Part shown: one piece after another, positions 25,831 to 38,467 of the stretch
How positions within the stretch are numbered: position 1 is the stretch's first letter
Layout: the number at the start of each line of letters is the position of its first letter
Source of the DNA: Dillenia suffruticosa
Taxonomy: Eukaryota; Streptophyta; Magnoliopsida; Dilleniales; Dilleniaceae
Assembly: GCA_033439265.1 (NCBI GenBank)
Contig: JAVTVX010000010.1
Span: 8,060,001-8,124,000, forward strand
Direction: 5' to 3'
Length of the DNA stretch: 64,000 nucleotides
Translations under genes and position numbers: made by a program
The notes under the pieces: model-generated
Database searches by the model: none
Seen by the model: only the letters and a program-made list of their open reading frames with translations
Told to the model about the DNA's origin: nothing

Positions 25831-26089
25831 TGTGTTAAGATGAAGTAGGAGAGAGGAAGATTGACAATGTTGAATTAATTGAAGTAACGGTAGAAAAAAT
25901 GAAGGTGAATAGGGCAAGGATGAAGGCGGTTCAAGATAGATAAAAGAGTTACCAATAAAAAGGAGATCTTTGGAATTTGAGGACGGAAGCATGGTTTTAT
26001 TGAAAGTCTCACCTTAGAAGAGTGTAATCCTATTTCAAAAATGGAGTAAATTGAATCCTAGTTATATTGACCCTTTCAAAATTTTTGAG

Positions 26090-26390
26090 AGGATATGAAA
26101 AGTAGCATATCGGCTAGAATTGCCTTCGGATTTGGAGAAAATCCATGATGTATTCCATATCTCCATGCTAAAGAAATACTTGTCGGATCCTTCAATGTAT
26201 TAGAACCTCCTCCGATAGAATTGAATCTAGACTTGAGTTTCAAGATTCGTCCAGTGAAAATCCTTGATTGACAACTCAAGCAATTGAGAAGTAAACAAAT
26301 CCCCATGGTCATGTGGAGAAGTAGCCAAGTAGAAGAAAAATCTTGGGTGACCGAGGAGTCCATGCGGAAATAGCACTCTTACCTTTTTTA
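26090..26390 (+). pseudogene. Gypsy integrase C-terminus and chromodomain remnant
   Basis: After HDVFHISMLKKYL (about 26145-26190), interrupted frames read IRPVKILD, QLKQLRSKQIPMV and WRSSQVEEKSWVTEESM, the pattern of a retroelement chromodomain, which in chromoviruses directs integration to heterochromatin. Stops are present within it. Confidence 0.75.
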
Positions 26391-26432
26391 TGATGTATGA
26401 ATTTTTTTTTAAATTTCGAGAACGAAATTTTT

Positions 26433-26448
26433 TTAGGAGGTTAAGTAT
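26433..26448 (+). other. Gypsy polypurine tract
   Basis: AGGAGGTTAAGTAT just before the 3' LTR, preceded by the GAACGAAATTTTTTT context typical of this family. Confidence 0.75.
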
Positions 26449-28215
26449 TATAATATCCAAAAATTTGGTGTTAGAAAATTTTTATTGAATTTTCATTGCT
26501 CTTTATAAAAATACTATGAAAAATCGGTTGTAATTGATTTTAATTTATCAATAAAGGTTTTATAAAATTTTATTGGGAGAAAAATAGGTTTTGGTGATGA
26601 TTTAGGACAATTAAAAACTTATTTGAGTCAATCAAATGAAGATGAGCCGACTTGCACCGTGAGAGGGCGACTAAGGTGACTTGAGTAAGTGCCAAGACGA
26701 CTTGTGAAGATGAAGCCTTAGAATCCTTAACTCTACAAATAGGCAGGTCGCTTTACCCAATGACAGGTCGACTTGTGCTTCCTATAAGGCTGCTTGTGGC
26801 CAGCACAAACCAACCTGCCGGGTTTCCATAAAACCTAGGATTAGATATAATTTAACATTTAATTCATGTGATTGTTTTAGGATAATTTCATTGGAAATCA
26901 AGAAGGGATTATCTTAGAATTGATTGTGAATTTGAGAGTGTTCACCATCCCAAAAGATGAGTGGATGGTTATGTTTAGTATTGATGATAAAATGATTTTC
27001 AATTATTATTTGTAAATTGAATTTTAAATGAAATTTGAAATGGATTTGAAATATTTTATGATTGTGGTGTGGCCAAATGGAATTATTGATAAATCTATAA
27101 CTTTTTTATTGTTGTTTGAATTGCTTACACTGTATTACAATGGAATATTGATTGTGTTGCTCTCTTTTATACATGAGCACAAATGTTGAATGATGAATGA
27201 ATATTTTTATAACATAGTGCTGGAACAAGAAAATAACTATAGTCTAAATCTTCCACGAATCAAGCTATCAGGGCGGCATGGTCAAGACTGGTTTATAATT
27301 GGCTCGGAGGTAGGCGGAGTGAAGAGACTTCTCAATTTGTTTCCGTGATAAGGTGGCAGCACCCTAATGAACTCTGGGCCAACGCCAAGGAGGGTGTATT
27401 TTATAAAAATTATGGAAAACTCTTTGACAAATTCTAACAACAACCATTGGTAGGAAAAACGGTGGCAACCCTAAGAAAAATTTGGAAAGGAAATAAAAAT
27501 AGATCGTTGATAAACAACTTATGAATAATGGATAATTTATTACGAAATTTATTTTATACAATTGATTTTCATTATTATATTAGAAATATACTATGACATA
27601 TGTATTTGACACCACTACCCTCACTTTTTATTTATGTTTAACATGTCATTACATTTCACTCACTGAATATTTTTATTTTCACCCCCTTACTTTCTAAATT
27701 TTTTAAAGGAAGTTTAGATTGGAGATATAGACATTATCTAGTGCCGTTGAAGAAAATATATTTTGCTACCTTTCAATAGATAATAGTCATGAGAATATTT
27801 CTTTTGGGAACTATACCATATGATCCATAGAAGGAAATTTTTGTATATTTTGTTATGTTTGGATTTGACAAATATTTGTTTGATTTTTTATAGGTAAGTA
27901 TCATCAAATCGTTACTTTTATGATGTGGAATTTTATTTAAATTGTTTAAAAATATATTTTGGCAAGACATATTGATTTCGTTGGAACATTTGGATTATGT
28001 AGTGAATTTTAAGAATATTTTGAATATGTGAATTTATTTAAATACTTGAGAATTGTTTGGATGGTCGGATTGAGTTAAAGATGGTTTAAATTATTTTAAA
28101 ATTTTTTGGATGTTAGAATATCTTGCGGTATCTCGAAATACGGAGTGAAGTTTACATATGTTTCAAGATAACGTAGCGATTGTTACATGTTCGATGAGTG
28201 GGTCGGGGCGTGACA
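26449..28215 (+). repeat. 3' LTR of gypsy element (1767 bp, internally deleted)
   Basis: Aligns with the 5' LTR at both ends but jumps from the AACCTGCCGGGTTT region (about 26825) to CCATAAAACCTAGG, missing about 870 bp present in the 5' LTR. Otherwise the LTRs differ by scattered substitutions. Confidence 0.88.
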
Positions 28216-28220
28216 AATCT

Positions 28221-28680
28221 TGACAAATATAAGTTTATTGCGTTGGATTTTTGTATAATAATTTGTAAGATTTTTAGGCATTGATCATTTAATACAATTA
28301 ATAAAGATTCTTTGAATCGAAAACAAAAATCAGAGTTAGACTTTCGTCACAGATATATTTTGGGATTTATAAATAGAATAAAAATTATTTATTTTTTTGT
28401 AGATTTAAAATTTTGAGTAAAACAATCTTGATGAATGGAACCAATATATTGTTCAACATTGCAGAATGTATTGCGTTGGAATTCATCTAATAATTTGTAA
28501 AATTTTACACGCTTCTCATTTACCGCAATTAGTAAAGCTTTTTTGAATCGATAACAAAATATCAGACTTAGATTTTTGTCAAAAATATATTTTTGGGTTT
28601 ATAAATAGAATAAAAGTTTTTTTTTTTTTTTTTGGTGGTTTAAAATCTTTGGTAAAACAATCTTGGTAAATGTAACCTGA
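28221..28680 (+). repeat. ~226-230 bp tandem repeat, block IV (about 2 units)
   Basis: Continuation of the unit split by the gypsy element (TGACAAATATAAGTTTATTG on). Two units, the second with a poly-T run near 28618-28634. The repeat family ends here, about 1.3 kb upstream of the intact WRKY leader. Confidence 0.86.
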
Positions 28681-29699
28681 AGCTCAACGAATTTATTAAC
28701 ACTAATAATAATAATAATAATAAAGACAGACATTGACATATTTATTTTGCGAAAATATGACCGTTCTTTTTGTCACAATAGAGAGTGTAGGCTTTTACTT
28801 TCATATCAAAATTTTTGGACTTCACACTGGTCCAACACATGCATCTTCAATTTTTGGGGTGGGGGAGATTTGTATACAAAACAAAGCCACCAAATTAATA
28901 GTAGGATAATAAGATATTGGGCTCAACTCACTCAATATATAATGGAATAAGGTTAGTTTGCTTAGGAGATTTCACCTTTAATTGTGGTATATTTATACAA
29001 ATTAATAAAAGTATCTATCTTTTTTACTTAAAACCTTTCTAACGTACTAATAGAAAAAATATCTGTTAATGAATTATAATCTCAAGGCATATTGCGTGGA
29101 ATATAAATTGGTATTTAGATGCATTTTCGTGAGAAGGACTCGGATTAAAAATTCCTTTATTGTTGTGTTGATTACTAATCCATAGTTTACATGTGAATCA
29201 ATGGTGAGTTAAGATAAGGTTACATGTGAAACCAAATTCGAGTAACCTAAAAAGCTTTAGTTGCCTATATTTCTTTTTCAAAGTTTAAATAATAGAAAGG
29301 GTAATTTGAGGTTAGTAGTGGAATTGGATCCCAATTGAAGAAAGCAAAAACATCACATAAATTAATTCATAGCTCCAAAATAGCGAAAAGAAAGCGGACC
29401 TCCAGGATGAGGCTGTGTCCAATTTATTCCTAGGCTTGCTATTTCCACATACCAATAATGTGTGAAAAAGGCCTTCCACGCGCACCCAAAGCATTTCATA
29501 AATATTCTACACCCCAAGATGGAGAGTGACATTCACGCTTTCCAATGGAGCGTTATAATTGACATAGAAAACGAATCCCCAACGAGAGTTTTGAGTCTAG
29601 TGGACTTTTTTTTTTTATAATAAAAAAAAGTTAATATATAAATTGACACCACCCATATTGTCCTAATTGTTTCAACACGTATACACAAAGACAGGGGCG
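28681..29699. other. Upstream spacer of the WRKY gene
   Basis: An (AAT)n microsatellite lies at about 28705-28724. No coding signal is seen. Confidence 0.55.
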
Positions 29700-29833
29700 A
29701 AGGCTGTACCTTTTTGACATTTACATTAAAGTCAATGAAAAAGCAATGCCCTTGGGCTCGTTTTTCGTTCTGCTTTTGATCCATCAGAGAGAGAAAATCA
29801 TAGTGCCTGCCTAGCACATCACCTCCAGAACAC

Positions 29834-29865
<32 letters not shown>

Positions 29866-29890
29866 AGATATATCTTTCCTTGTATAAATA
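29700..29890 (+). promoter_or_regulatory. Putative core promoter of the WRKY gene
   Basis: A TATAAATA box at 29883-29890 lies about 235 bp before the start codon. A (CT)n pyrimidine tract at 29834-29860 sits just upstream and a W-box-like TTTTTGACA at 29711-29719 is further up. The W-box core TTGAC is the binding site of WRKY proteins, so auto- or cross-regulation is possible. This rests on motif matching only. Confidence 0.5.
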
Positions 29891-30126
29891 ATTAACAATT
29901 TTTAGGTCCGGGGGCGTCCCCTTTCTCGTTCATAAGGCAAAAGTCAGCGCCGTCCTCTGTGCCCTTCTTTCTCCCTCTCTGCCCCCTCTCCAACTTGTGC
30001 AGCGCAAAATGCTCAAACACAAGGTAAACAGGCAGTGATAGAAAAAATTTTAAAGAGACCAAAGAGTGATTGGAGCTTTCAAAAAAGAAAAGCCTTTTTT
30101 TCTCAAGTTTCAAGACAAATCTTTGA

Positions 30127-31456
30127 ATGGCCGAAGATTGGGATCTGGAGGCGGTCGTCAGAAGTTGCTCCTCCTCCGTCGCCACCGGTTCTTCCATCAC
30201 CGCCAGCGCCACCACAACCATCACCACAAACAACACCCTTTGCAACCACAACAACAACAGTAGCTTCGAGCGTCTTATGTCAAGTTTGGGGTCTACAACT
30301 TTTGACCAAAATGAAAAACCATTTTGTTTCCCGGATCTCATGTTCGATACTAGAAGCATAAACATCGACCCCTTTGAAGAACTACAACAATTGTACAAAC
30401 CCTTTTTCTCTAATCATCAGAATCATCAAACCTTAATCAAAACCCATTGTCAGATTAACCCACTTCACTCCATTTCCATCCTCGGAGGATTCAACGAGCA
30501 ACAACAGCAAAAGCCCCATCATCAACAACTAGATCAACGGCTTCCCCAGAACCAACAACAGTTTCAAAACTCTAGAATTGCTTCCAACCACTCCATTTCA
30601 ATTGCTCAATCTCAAACTCCAAGATCAAAAAAAAGGTACCATATAATATTCTCTCTTACATTTCCATACAGATCTTTTTACTTGTCCAAGAAGCCATTAA
30701 TCTCTCTCTCTTGATTTAAGCAGGAAGAATCAACAGAAAAGAGTGGTGTGCCATTTAACAGCAGAGAATCTTACTAATGATATGTGGGCTTGGCGCAAAT
30801 ATGGTCAAAAACCAATTAAAGGCTCTCCCTATCCTAGGTTGATTTTCATTTTTCTCAATATATTTATCCATTTATTCCTCTATTTTTGAGACTTTGAACT
30901 TAATGATCTTTGTTTCAATTATGAAAAAATGACCAGGAACTACTATAGATGTAGTAGCTCAAAAGGGTGTGGAGCAAGAAAGCAAGTGGAGAGAAGTCAT
31001 ACAGATCCAGACATGTTCATTGTAACGTACACAGGAGAACATATTCATCCTCGTCCGACACACCGAAACTCCCTTGCCGGAAGTACCAGGAACAAGCTCT
31101 CCGGCGCCTCCCAAAACCCAGTTCCCGGCGAAGGTGAAACTACTATGGTCACAAAATCAAATATCTTGTGTGCGTCTTCTTCGTCCCCGACAAGCCTCTC
31201 CCCTACGACGCCGTTGACGGCGGTGATGGAAGAGGAGATTGCTCAGCGGAACAGAGTTGAAGACGAGAATGATGTTGATGATGATGAAAATGATGGTGAG
31301 GGTGATGGTGTTGATGATGATGATGATATCTTGATTGCTAATATGGTTTTGAATGAAGATCTCTTCATGGGTTTTGAAGAGCTTGGAAAATCATCCCCTG
31401 CTGCAAACTGGGGCTGTGGCTCCGCCGCCGGAAACGCCGTTGTCGGCCGTGGGTGA
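30127..31456 (+). CDS. WRKY22/27-like: WRKY transcription factor, group IIe (WRKY22/27/29-like)
   Basis: Sequence-specific DNA-binding regulator expected in the nucleus. The gene is join(30127-30635, 30724-30837, 30937-31456), 380 aa, with GT-AG introns of 88 and 99 bp, both in phase 2; frames join exactly. The N-terminus [12 protein letters not shown] is characteristic of the WRKY22/27/29 clade. Then come Ser/Thr/Asn-rich and Gln/His-rich segments (about 15-55 and 125-150), a basic patch PRSKKRKNQQKR (164-176), and the WRKY domain: WRKYGQK at 193-199 and zinc ligands C213, C219, H243, H245 (C-X5-C-X23-H-X-H, group II). The second intron follows YPR, the conserved position in this domain. The C-terminus is acidic (DDEND/DDDD run, about 310-330), a possible activation region. 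WRKY22/29 act in immune and WRKY27 in stress signalling in Arabidopsis; orthology here is inferred. Two partial copies of its first exon lie upstream at 6430-18405. Confidence 0.95.
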
Positions 31457-32139
31457 TTGGACGGAAAGTTGAGATACTTCGGAATATGTCGAAGTTTGCC
31501 TTTTCTTTTAATTTAGGATTACAAGTTCTCTCTTTTTCTGGGAGTGCTATTTTTGGCACAAATTAACAATTTTGATGTGATAAAAATTTATACTATATAT
31601 ACATTCTGAATTTTTTTTTTTTTTTTTTTGTGAAAAATTGACGGGGTGTAAACTTTTATGACATCAATTAGGCGTAATCTTTGTGCTAAAAATCTTGTGC
31701 ATTTTATTTATTTTTCTCTATTTTTGTTTTTTGTGTACAAATAGAGCTGACTAATCATAATCTCCTTCGATGAAAATGAATTGATCCAATGAAGAAGCGT
31801 TACATTATAATTATAGTTGCGAATATTTTCTTTTTTGTGTTTACTTTTATAATTTTTTATTATTAATAGACCATTTGGTTAAAATGATTTTTTATTTTTA
31901 AAATCTGTAAGATAAAAGCATAGTTATTCATAATTAGATTTGAGGAAGGCACAAATCATGGCATACGCGGCAGAGAAGGAAACCATGGCGACAAATGGAA
32001 GATTTCTAGTACTTGTCCATGTTCTTATTCAGTGGAACTTCATTAAATATTTAAATTAAAATATGTGGGTGCCGGACAGTTGTCGGTTCAATATTCATAA
32101 CAACTGTAGATGACGCTTGGAACCTTCTTGTCTGTTCAC

Positions 32140-32176
<37 letters not shown>

Positions 32177-32513
32177 TGATCTAGTGGTTTCGAAGGTCAA
32201 ATCCATTTTAAGCTTGGAAGGGTCAAACATATTATATTATTTCTCCAAATATTATATTCACCAAAAGGGGAAATATTTAGGAAAAAAAAATAATGCATTA
32301 GATGGAATTTGGATATAGGGTGTTTATGGTCACCGTTGTTACAAGCATCTTTTTAACGTCATATGCATCATTCGTGTTCATGAGGTCGTCTTGGAATCTC
32401 TTGATGTTAAAATGGCTATTTTTGCAAGTTGCTATCTTAGTTGAGTTTTTTATTTTGTTAGGGCATATAAAATATGTCACCCGACACCACAGACCGACTG
32501 ACTCGGTCTTCTG

Positions 32514-32625
<112 letters not shown>

Positions 32626-33609
32626 CCCACCAAAAACAAAAAACATCATAAAAGAAAAACTCCGGATATATAAAAAAAAATAAAAAATAACCAAGCGCGT
32701 TATATATGAACTAAATGGAATTAGAAATAGAAACTATGGAATTTGGTGATTTAAATTATTATTAATATTATTTAAATTATCAATAAAATAACATGGAAGG
32801 AAAAAAAAATGTCTAAATCAAGCTGAAATGAGATTTAAATTATGTTAGCTACGTAAGCGGCGCACAAAAGAATGAAGTTTATGAAAACGACTTGATTTCA
32901 TTGTGAGTGTGTATGCATATGTACATTCAATATTATTATGTAATGACAACAAACAAATGATAGAGGAAATAAATAAAAAAAAAAGATAAATTAAATCACA
33001 TCCATCAACAGAAGAACATCATAATCAAAATAAACAAGTGAAAAATTATACTATATGCCCTGTATTACATTTGGCATGATGCGTTTAGCTTCCGTCCATT
33101 ATTTGCAGACGATTTAGTTAATTAAAAAAAAAAAGTCTTCAAAGTTTTGGTTTATATGGTTTTGTCAATGAATGTTGTCAGACTTATATAACTTTTTATT
33201 TTTTTTATAATCGATCTATATTCAGAATCATATTTCGATAAATCTATTTCAAGTGTTATCAGATCCAAATTAGAAAAACTTCACCCAACATAATCTCTTC
33301 TATTCTACATTTTCGAACTCGAGATTTGATTAAAAAATTTAATATCTTTATTTATTAGATCAATTGTTCAGTTGGTTGTATAGCTTTTTATTATAATACA
33401 AATAATTAGATATCTCCTTGAGATTTACTGAAAAATGGCAATTTTATTGCCCTTAATTTTTCTATTAAATAACATATTTACTTTAATTTTTAAAAGAGAT
33501 GAGAGGTGAAAGGAATGTTGTAATTCATCACTATCATGAGCAGGAGTAATGCTATCCTTTTATATAGTCAAGAATAATAGAACGGTACCTTTTCTACGCG
33601 ACCATGATG

Positions 33610-33612
33610 TAT

Positions 33613-33648
<36 letters not shown>
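33610..33648. repeat. (ATTT)n microsatellite
   Basis: About ten consecutive ATTT units. Confidence 0.93.
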
Positions 33649-35280
33649 TAGAAGGGATTACATAATTAGAATAACTCTTTTTTTGGGTTATTATTAAATA
33701 AATCAATGTTATTATTAGGAATGTGTACTCTTAAGAGAATTATTATTATTATTGTTTTTTATAAAGAGATTCAAATATAAGATTTTTACAAAAACATATT
33801 TATAAGAGAAAAAAAAACGGTCTCAGTTATAAATTATTAGGCTTTTAAAAGAATTATTTACCGATTGTCAGACTATATCAATCTGTTTTGTCCGGTTCCG
33901 ATGCTCTTCGGGGCTATTAGAAAAAACATTTCCTTCATTAAATAGTGAAAAAAAAAATGCATTTTAACAGAGGAAAAAGGAAAAAAAAAAGGGTACAAAG
34001 CTAACGAGGTCCTAGTTTGCTCATTTGGGCTACAACTTGGCCCAGACCCGCTAGCTTAGGCCTAGTCACTGCAAAGATGGCAGGCAAAATGGGATTAGAT
34101 GACATTAGGGGATCATCTTGCGTTTGGGTTAGACAGTATAAGACCTTTGCAAGTCAACAAACATATTCTGCACGACATAGTAGAAAATATCTTATGTAGC
34201 CAATACTGAGAATTCAACCCAAGTATTGAGAATGAAAAAACCATCAAAACAATTGATCGTTTGAAAAGAAAAGAAAATAAAAAAGAATGGTCTACCAGTA
34301 TTATACCATAGAAGAGTATATTTGTGAAAAATAACATTATGCGTGTGGACTTAAGAATGTGACTTCCTATAATATTTTTCTTAGCTTTGTAGTGTTTCTC
34401 AATTTCTTATATGATTGTGGATTTCAGTATTTTGCTATCCTTAAGGTTTTCAAAATCCCTCACTCTTGCGTGGTGGGGTCTCGATATGTTCATCTGGTTG
34501 TTTACGACAAAGTTAAGCAACCTATCAAGAAAGCTGGTTCGGGCAGTCAAGTTTCTGGTGAACTTTAGGAGGGCCTATACCAAGGCCGCCTGCAGCACTT
34601 ACGTACATTTAGGTTTGAAGGACTTTCTTTTTCTAGAAACTGGGATAGGCTTTATTTATTTATTTTTTGTATAATAATTTAAATTTGGAATCATCATGTT
34701 GGAAGAGAAGGATTTGTACCAGTAGGCTGTTCTATTGGAGACACCGGCATAGGCTTTTTAATGGTGAATATGCTTGAATGATTCTCTTCTCCTCCTTATT
34801 CTTCATGCTATCTACTTGCTTGCATTTAGTTTGAATGTAGCACGATCAACTGTGGTGGGTAATACTTGACAATTACGAGACAAGATGGCGATTATGGGAT
34901 GTCCTGGCACACAAGAGCCTTCCTATGCTGTAATGAGTAGGTTGGAAATAAGTTGTCAAACCATATTTTTTGCCAATATTGATACGGAACTAATGTGATG
35001 CTAACGTGATCCCCGCGTAGCGAATTAAAATTCCTTGATTGAAAATAGTTTGAAAGTGACCATAAAATAAGAATGTTTATATTTTTTAGACTATAATTAA
35101 GATTTTTTTTCCCTGATGCCTACATGATACTTAAAATCATTAACTGATATGCATTAGATAGGTAATTAGATATTGATACCTGTGGTGGGCTGGCTAATTC
35201 TTAGTAGCATATTGGGTAACTTTTGTTCGTCATTGTTCAATTCAACAGCACATCGTAAAACTTCTTATATGAAGTTTAAA

Positions 35281-35909
35281 TGTCACGTCCTGGCTCTCAG
35301 ATCAAGCACGTAACAACCGTCACGTTATCTTGACATGCGAACAGAATCTCTCCATATACCGAAATACAACAAGACATTCAACTTGTTTATCCTTATTCAA
35401 AAACAATTCAACAATATTCAAATGACTCTCGTAGGTCATTAATTATCAAAAACATGTAAGGACACACAAATAGAGGGTCCACCGGATCCATCCCTGTACA
35501 TGCACAATTTGGCTAACCCGGCCTTTCAGACAGTTTCCAACACCCTCTTATCCATATATAACTAAAAATTCAAATTAAAAGTCTAAATATTTCATTTGAA
35601 ACAATAAGTTTTAAAAAAGGAGAATTCAAATGAAAATAACCAAATTTCACAATGAACAAATGTGGATTTTATTAATAATTGCCCCTTGTCATAGGACAAA
35701 TATCGATTAAATTTAAACCAAAAGATTAATACAAAGTTTTCCCTTCCATGGATTACACATCATCCCAAAATAAACCCTATATTATTAAATACCTACGTAA
35801 ATCAACACAAATAATTTTTCTACAGCTTTCAAGTGAAATCGCTCTTTACTAAGTATTCTCTCAAAAGTATAAAGAGAGGGGATGGAGAGGTCAAAAATAA
35901 CTCATAAAC

Positions 35910-35953
<44 letters not shown>

Positions 35954-37748
35954 ATTTCAATAAATCAGGATAATTCAATAAATATATATTCATTTAATTT
36001 ATATTTCCCAAAAATCATGGGGTCTTTTCATGAAAATACTCCCGTACCAAATTTGACCGAATCCGGACGAAAGCCCACCAAGGGGTTTTCATTCCATATA
36101 TATCAAAATACCAAAACCCTATTCCTTGACGTTGAATTGTGTCTCACTGGAGTGCATCCAAATATAACTCGACATACAGCAAAGGGAGTCATGTCTGTCT
36201 CCCCCACTAATTTGATCCAACCCTCAATCACGTCACCCCGTCGGGTCGCTCCATAGGGGGAATGACTATAGCCATTTTTACTGCACTATTCCTTTTTTTT
36301 TTTTTCACAACCATTCAATTTCTCAATCAAAGTGTCAAAATTTTAATAATCAGTTGTCAAACCATAATTTAGCATTCATAAATCAAATATCCAATAATCA
36401 CATAACACAATCTCAATTATAAATATAATAGATATATATCGAGTTCAAATTCAAATTTCGAACACCCCACAATCACAAAACAGTTCATATGAATCGTATA
36501 AAATTATTTCAAATCATATACCGCCATGTTCTTTCCAATATATCACAATTTCTAATTTCCCAATACATTTCTGATACAACATATTATAGAAAAATAACCG
36601 TATCTTAATCTATACTACTTGGATCATGAAAACTCTAATTTTTACTTAAATGTTAGACATAAAACTACAACATTTATGTATATGTCCTTAAATATTCAAA
36701 TCGTACAAAAGTATCTAAGTCCATAAATATCATAGACCAAAATTTATAACTCAATATGCGCAGTTCCGTAAAAATTATGATAACTTTCACTATACATATC
36801 AGATTTAAGTGATTTAAGTCTTAATTTAAAGATAAAACATGGGTCTATAACTTTCATTTCAAACATAAACCTAAATCTACTTTGAAGATAGCTCAAATCC
36901 GCAGCAAATCTCACAGCCAGAACAGGACATAGAATAGCGGTACTTTTGCAGAAATGGTCTCTCTGAAAAATCATAGAAAATTCAATTCTTATCGAAATGT
37001 CTATTGTAATATATCATTTTAAAGCTCTGCAAGTCTAGTTTCATGAGAAGAAAACGTCACTTAATTTTCCTGCACGTAGATGAAGTTATAATGAAAAGAT
37101 CACAATATGTATGAGTTGTCCAGCTTGCAAGAAATTTTAGGGTTTTCATTTTATTCCAACACTTCCAATATTCAGGCAACATTCAGATCGTTGAGCATGT
37201 TATTCCCATAAATCAAAAGTCTAAACCCAATATTTTATAACCCTAGGTTCAATTTCCCAATTCAATTCATTCAAACCCTAAGCACAAGATTCAATTTTCG
37301 AATGAAAAGCTCAAATACAAGTTTAGGAAAAAGAATTTACCTCTATTCAGTGACTGATTCGAGCCATGGTTGTCAGATTGAAGAATTCTCCAAAACTCTC
37401 ATTTTTTTTCCTTTTTGAGTCGAGCCCTAAATTTCTCAAAATCTATCTTTGTCTAAGGATTTGATTGAGATTTTGAAGGTTCGTTAAATGAGTTAGTTAA
37501 TTTCAAAGGAGATTGAGAGAGGGAGGGGGCTGTGAGAGTGAGAAAGAGACGGGAAAGAGAGAATTGGGAGAAGCTGAGAGAGGGAGAGGTGTAGAGAGCA
37601 AATTGGGAAAGTTGGGAAAATTAAATCGTTGACTCTTCTTCTTCTTCTTCTTCTTCTTCTTGTTTTTTATTTTTTTTTTATTTTTTTATATTTTATATTT
37701 TATTTTTATTTTTATTTTTAACTCTCTCTCTTGTTTCTCGGTGCTACA
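35281..37748 (-). mobile_element. Solo LTR of a Ty3/gypsy element
   Basis: On the minus strand the unit starts TGTAGCACCGAGAAACAAG and ends CCAGGACGTGACA, the same style of ends as the gypsy element at 18586-28215 but a different sequence family. It is flanked by a perfect 5-bp duplication TTAAA (35276-35280 and 37749-37753) and has no internal region, so it is a solo LTR left by recombination between two LTRs. It includes an (AT)n microsatellite (35914-35951), a (CTT)n tract (about 37637-37662) and a GA-rich stretch near 37510-37610. Confidence 0.9.
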
Positions 37749-37753
37749 TTAAA

Positions 37754-38467
37754 ACTGGAAGATGGATTTGTTATTTTTGAGTTGGTTCTTAATGCAAGAT
37801 TTTTTGCAAATTCCCCTGCATCTCATTTCCATTTGGTTGGAACTTGAAAGTTTGATTGCAGGGCTTATACATTTGATTGGCACTTGTTGAACTCGATTGA
37901 TTTTCTAATCAAGCCTCATTTTAATGGTTCATATTGTTATTGGATTGGAAACGGCATGGCTTTGTTCTCCATAGGAAACATGTACCTTTTTTTTTTTGGG
38001 GGTTCCAGAGATGGTCTTTGATAAAATTGTTTTATCATTGAGGAAAAATGTTAGATTTTCTTCGGACGCTTGCATCTCTCTTGGTGTTCCTGCGGCTGCG
38101 TCTGGTGAGTCAAAGCCTGCTGTCACCTCCGGACGTCAAAGTAATTTTCCGGAACCCCCCTTTTGGTTCTTCAAGGAGAGTCGTCCAAACTAGGAAATTT
38201 TCTGATCTCATGTTCACCTTTCTTATCCTTCAATTCTTGTTATGTTCACTGGATTGGACAGAGATTACTTCAAGGATGAAGTGACCTAGCGGTGGTTGAG
38301 AATGTCAAATTGAACTGGCTTTATTTGTTTTCCCTTTAAAAGGTAAAACAGCAATGACTTTTGTGTAAATGGTTGACCCAATGAAAACTTGCAAGACATG
38401 TCCAGTCCACAAGCCTTGACTCTGAAATTTTACCGATGCATACGGTTTTAATCCAATTTGTTCTGGT
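37754..38467. other. Spacer including the 3' flank of the PPR gene
   Basis: Between the solo LTR and the PPR stop codon. Short overlapping frames on both strands show no domain. The part close to 38467 would hold the PPR 3' UTR. Confidence 0.5.

Larger units (their letters stand above)
18586..28215 (+). mobile_element. Ty3/gypsy chromovirus-type LTR retrotransposon, degenerate
   Basis: 9.6 kb, flanked by a 5-bp duplication AATCT (18581-18585 and 28216-28220). LTRs start TATAACACCG / TATAATATCC (from the usual TGTAACACC) and end GGGGCATGACA / GGGGCGTGACA, the hallmark ends of the Del/Tekay-type family. Internal order is gag, protease, RT, RNase H, integrase, chromodomain. The chromodomain, the AGGAGG polypurine tract and the LTR ends together point to a chromovirus. 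Multiple stops and frameshifts show it is inactive. Confidence 0.94.

Noticed and set aside
21490..26390. Endogenous pararetrovirus
   Set aside because: LTRs, target duplication, integrase and chromodomain identify a Ty3/gypsy chromovirus; no movement-protein or coat-protein signature of a pararetrovirus.
30066..30361. Alternative frames over WRKY exon 1 (Pro/His-rich)
   Set aside because: Frame-shifted readings of the Ser/Thr-rich coding sequence; the WRKY frame is fixed by exact exon joins to the WRKY domain.
34017..34674. Possible small host gene downstream of the WRKY gene
   Set aside because: Frames of 60-87 codons overlap, lack recognisable domains or splice-linked exons, and sit in transposon-rich spacer.
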